7,743 nt of DNA from an uncultured Persicitalea sp. (lineage in GTDB: Bacteria > Bacteroidota > Bacteroidia > Cytophagales > Spirosomataceae): positions 1 to 7,743 of the forward strand of contig CATMVR010000222.1 in NCBI GenBank assembly GCA_950075905.1, written 5' to 3'. Shown here piece after piece: positions 7,593-7,743 of this stretch. Within the stretch, counting starts at the first letter, position 1. Every line of letters begins with the position of its first letter. Below the pieces are notes generated by a model. The model searched no databases and was not told where the DNA came from. It worked only from the letters and a program-made list of their open reading frames with translations. The position numbers were made by a program, and so were the translations under genes.

Positions 7593-7743
7593 CGGCTGGA
7601 TCTTGCATTGCGTCGCCCATTGGGACGTATCATTGCCAATGCGGAAACTATACGCGGCAAAATCGAGGGGCCGCTGCGCACTGATTATTCCGCTTATGCG
7701 GCAGATATTGCCGATGCCGGGCGACATCTGATGGAGCTGGTCG
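7578..7743 (+). CDS. Fragment of an alphaproteobacterial-type sensor histidine kinase (dimerisation region)
   Basis: The plus strand from about 7578 to the right edge is open in one frame (PDFGKRLDLALRRPLGRIIA, then NAETIRGKIEGPLRTDYSAY, then AADIADAGRHLMELV). The spacing of LRRPL, the acidic-rich IEGPLRTDY segment and DIADAGRHLMEL copies the HisKA dimerisation/phosphotransfer helices of histidine kinases (compare H-E-L-R-T-P-L ... GPLG..Y..Y..DI..SGRHLL..I). The form is that of sphingomonad and related alphaproteobacterial kinases, not of Bacteroidota. The position of the phosphoacceptor His is occupied by Leu (L-A-L-R), so this would be a degenerate kinase; I recall degenerate relatives of this kind in sphingomonads, from memory only. 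It is an internal fragment: its sensor part is absent upstream, where SusC lies on the other strand, and the catalytic ATPase domain would lie beyond the edge. Confidence 0.68.

Noticed and set aside
7581..7681. N-terminal extension of SusC from the ATG at 7681
   Set aside because: The 34 extra residues have no signal peptide and no SusC similarity, and they are antisense to the kinase-like frame. They result from the junction.

Overview
The window is mostly a piece of a Bacteroidota genome. Every confident gene up to about position 7579 lies on the minus strand. The order of transcription runs from high to low coordinates: a SusC-type TonB-dependent outer-membrane transporter (5' truncated), its SusD-type surface glycan-binding lipoprotein, two tandem secreted Cys-type (formylglycine) sulfatases, and an ECF sigma-70 factor that runs off the left edge. 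A SusC/SusD pair followed by sulfatases is characteristic of Bacteroidota polysaccharide-utilisation loci. The protein style (SusC/SusD plus arylsulfatase A-like enzymes, moderate GC) would fit a Cytophagales/Spirosoma-like organism, but that rank is an inference.

Layout: 1-520 ECF sigma factor (partial, minus); 521-616 intergenic with a 13-bp terminator-like hairpin; 617-2059 arylsulfatase A-like sulfatase; 2060-2101 short gap; 2102-3481 second sulfatase; 3482-3580 gap holding a strong Rho-independent terminator just behind susD; 3581-4990 susD; 4991-5020 gap; 5021 to about 7579 susC without its signal peptide, carboxypeptidase-like N-terminal domain and first part of the plug; about 7578-7743 a different kind of DNA on the plus strand.

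How the genes work together (inference from family knowledge): the SusD lipoprotein caps the SusC barrel and delivers glycan fragments, which SusC imports with TonB energy. The two exported sulfatases would remove sulfate esters from the glycan. The target is therefore probably a sulfated polysaccharide or a sulfated host or algal glycan. No glycoside hydrolase or polysaccharide lyase lies in the window, so the backbone cannot be guessed. The sigma factor lies beyond a terminator and more likely opens the next regulatory or transport unit than closes this one.

The most striking feature is the right end. At about 7575-7590 the SusC reading frame stops resembling SusC in the middle of its plug domain. 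The plus strand from there to the edge encodes a stretch like the dimerisation/phosphoacceptor region of an alphaproteobacterial (sphingomonad-like) sensor histidine kinase. Two interrupted genes in opposite orientation, from different phyla, with no mobile-element signature between them, point first to a chimeric assembly or read junction. I did not find a new biological system here; the rest is a fairly ordinary sulfatase-bearing SusCD locus.
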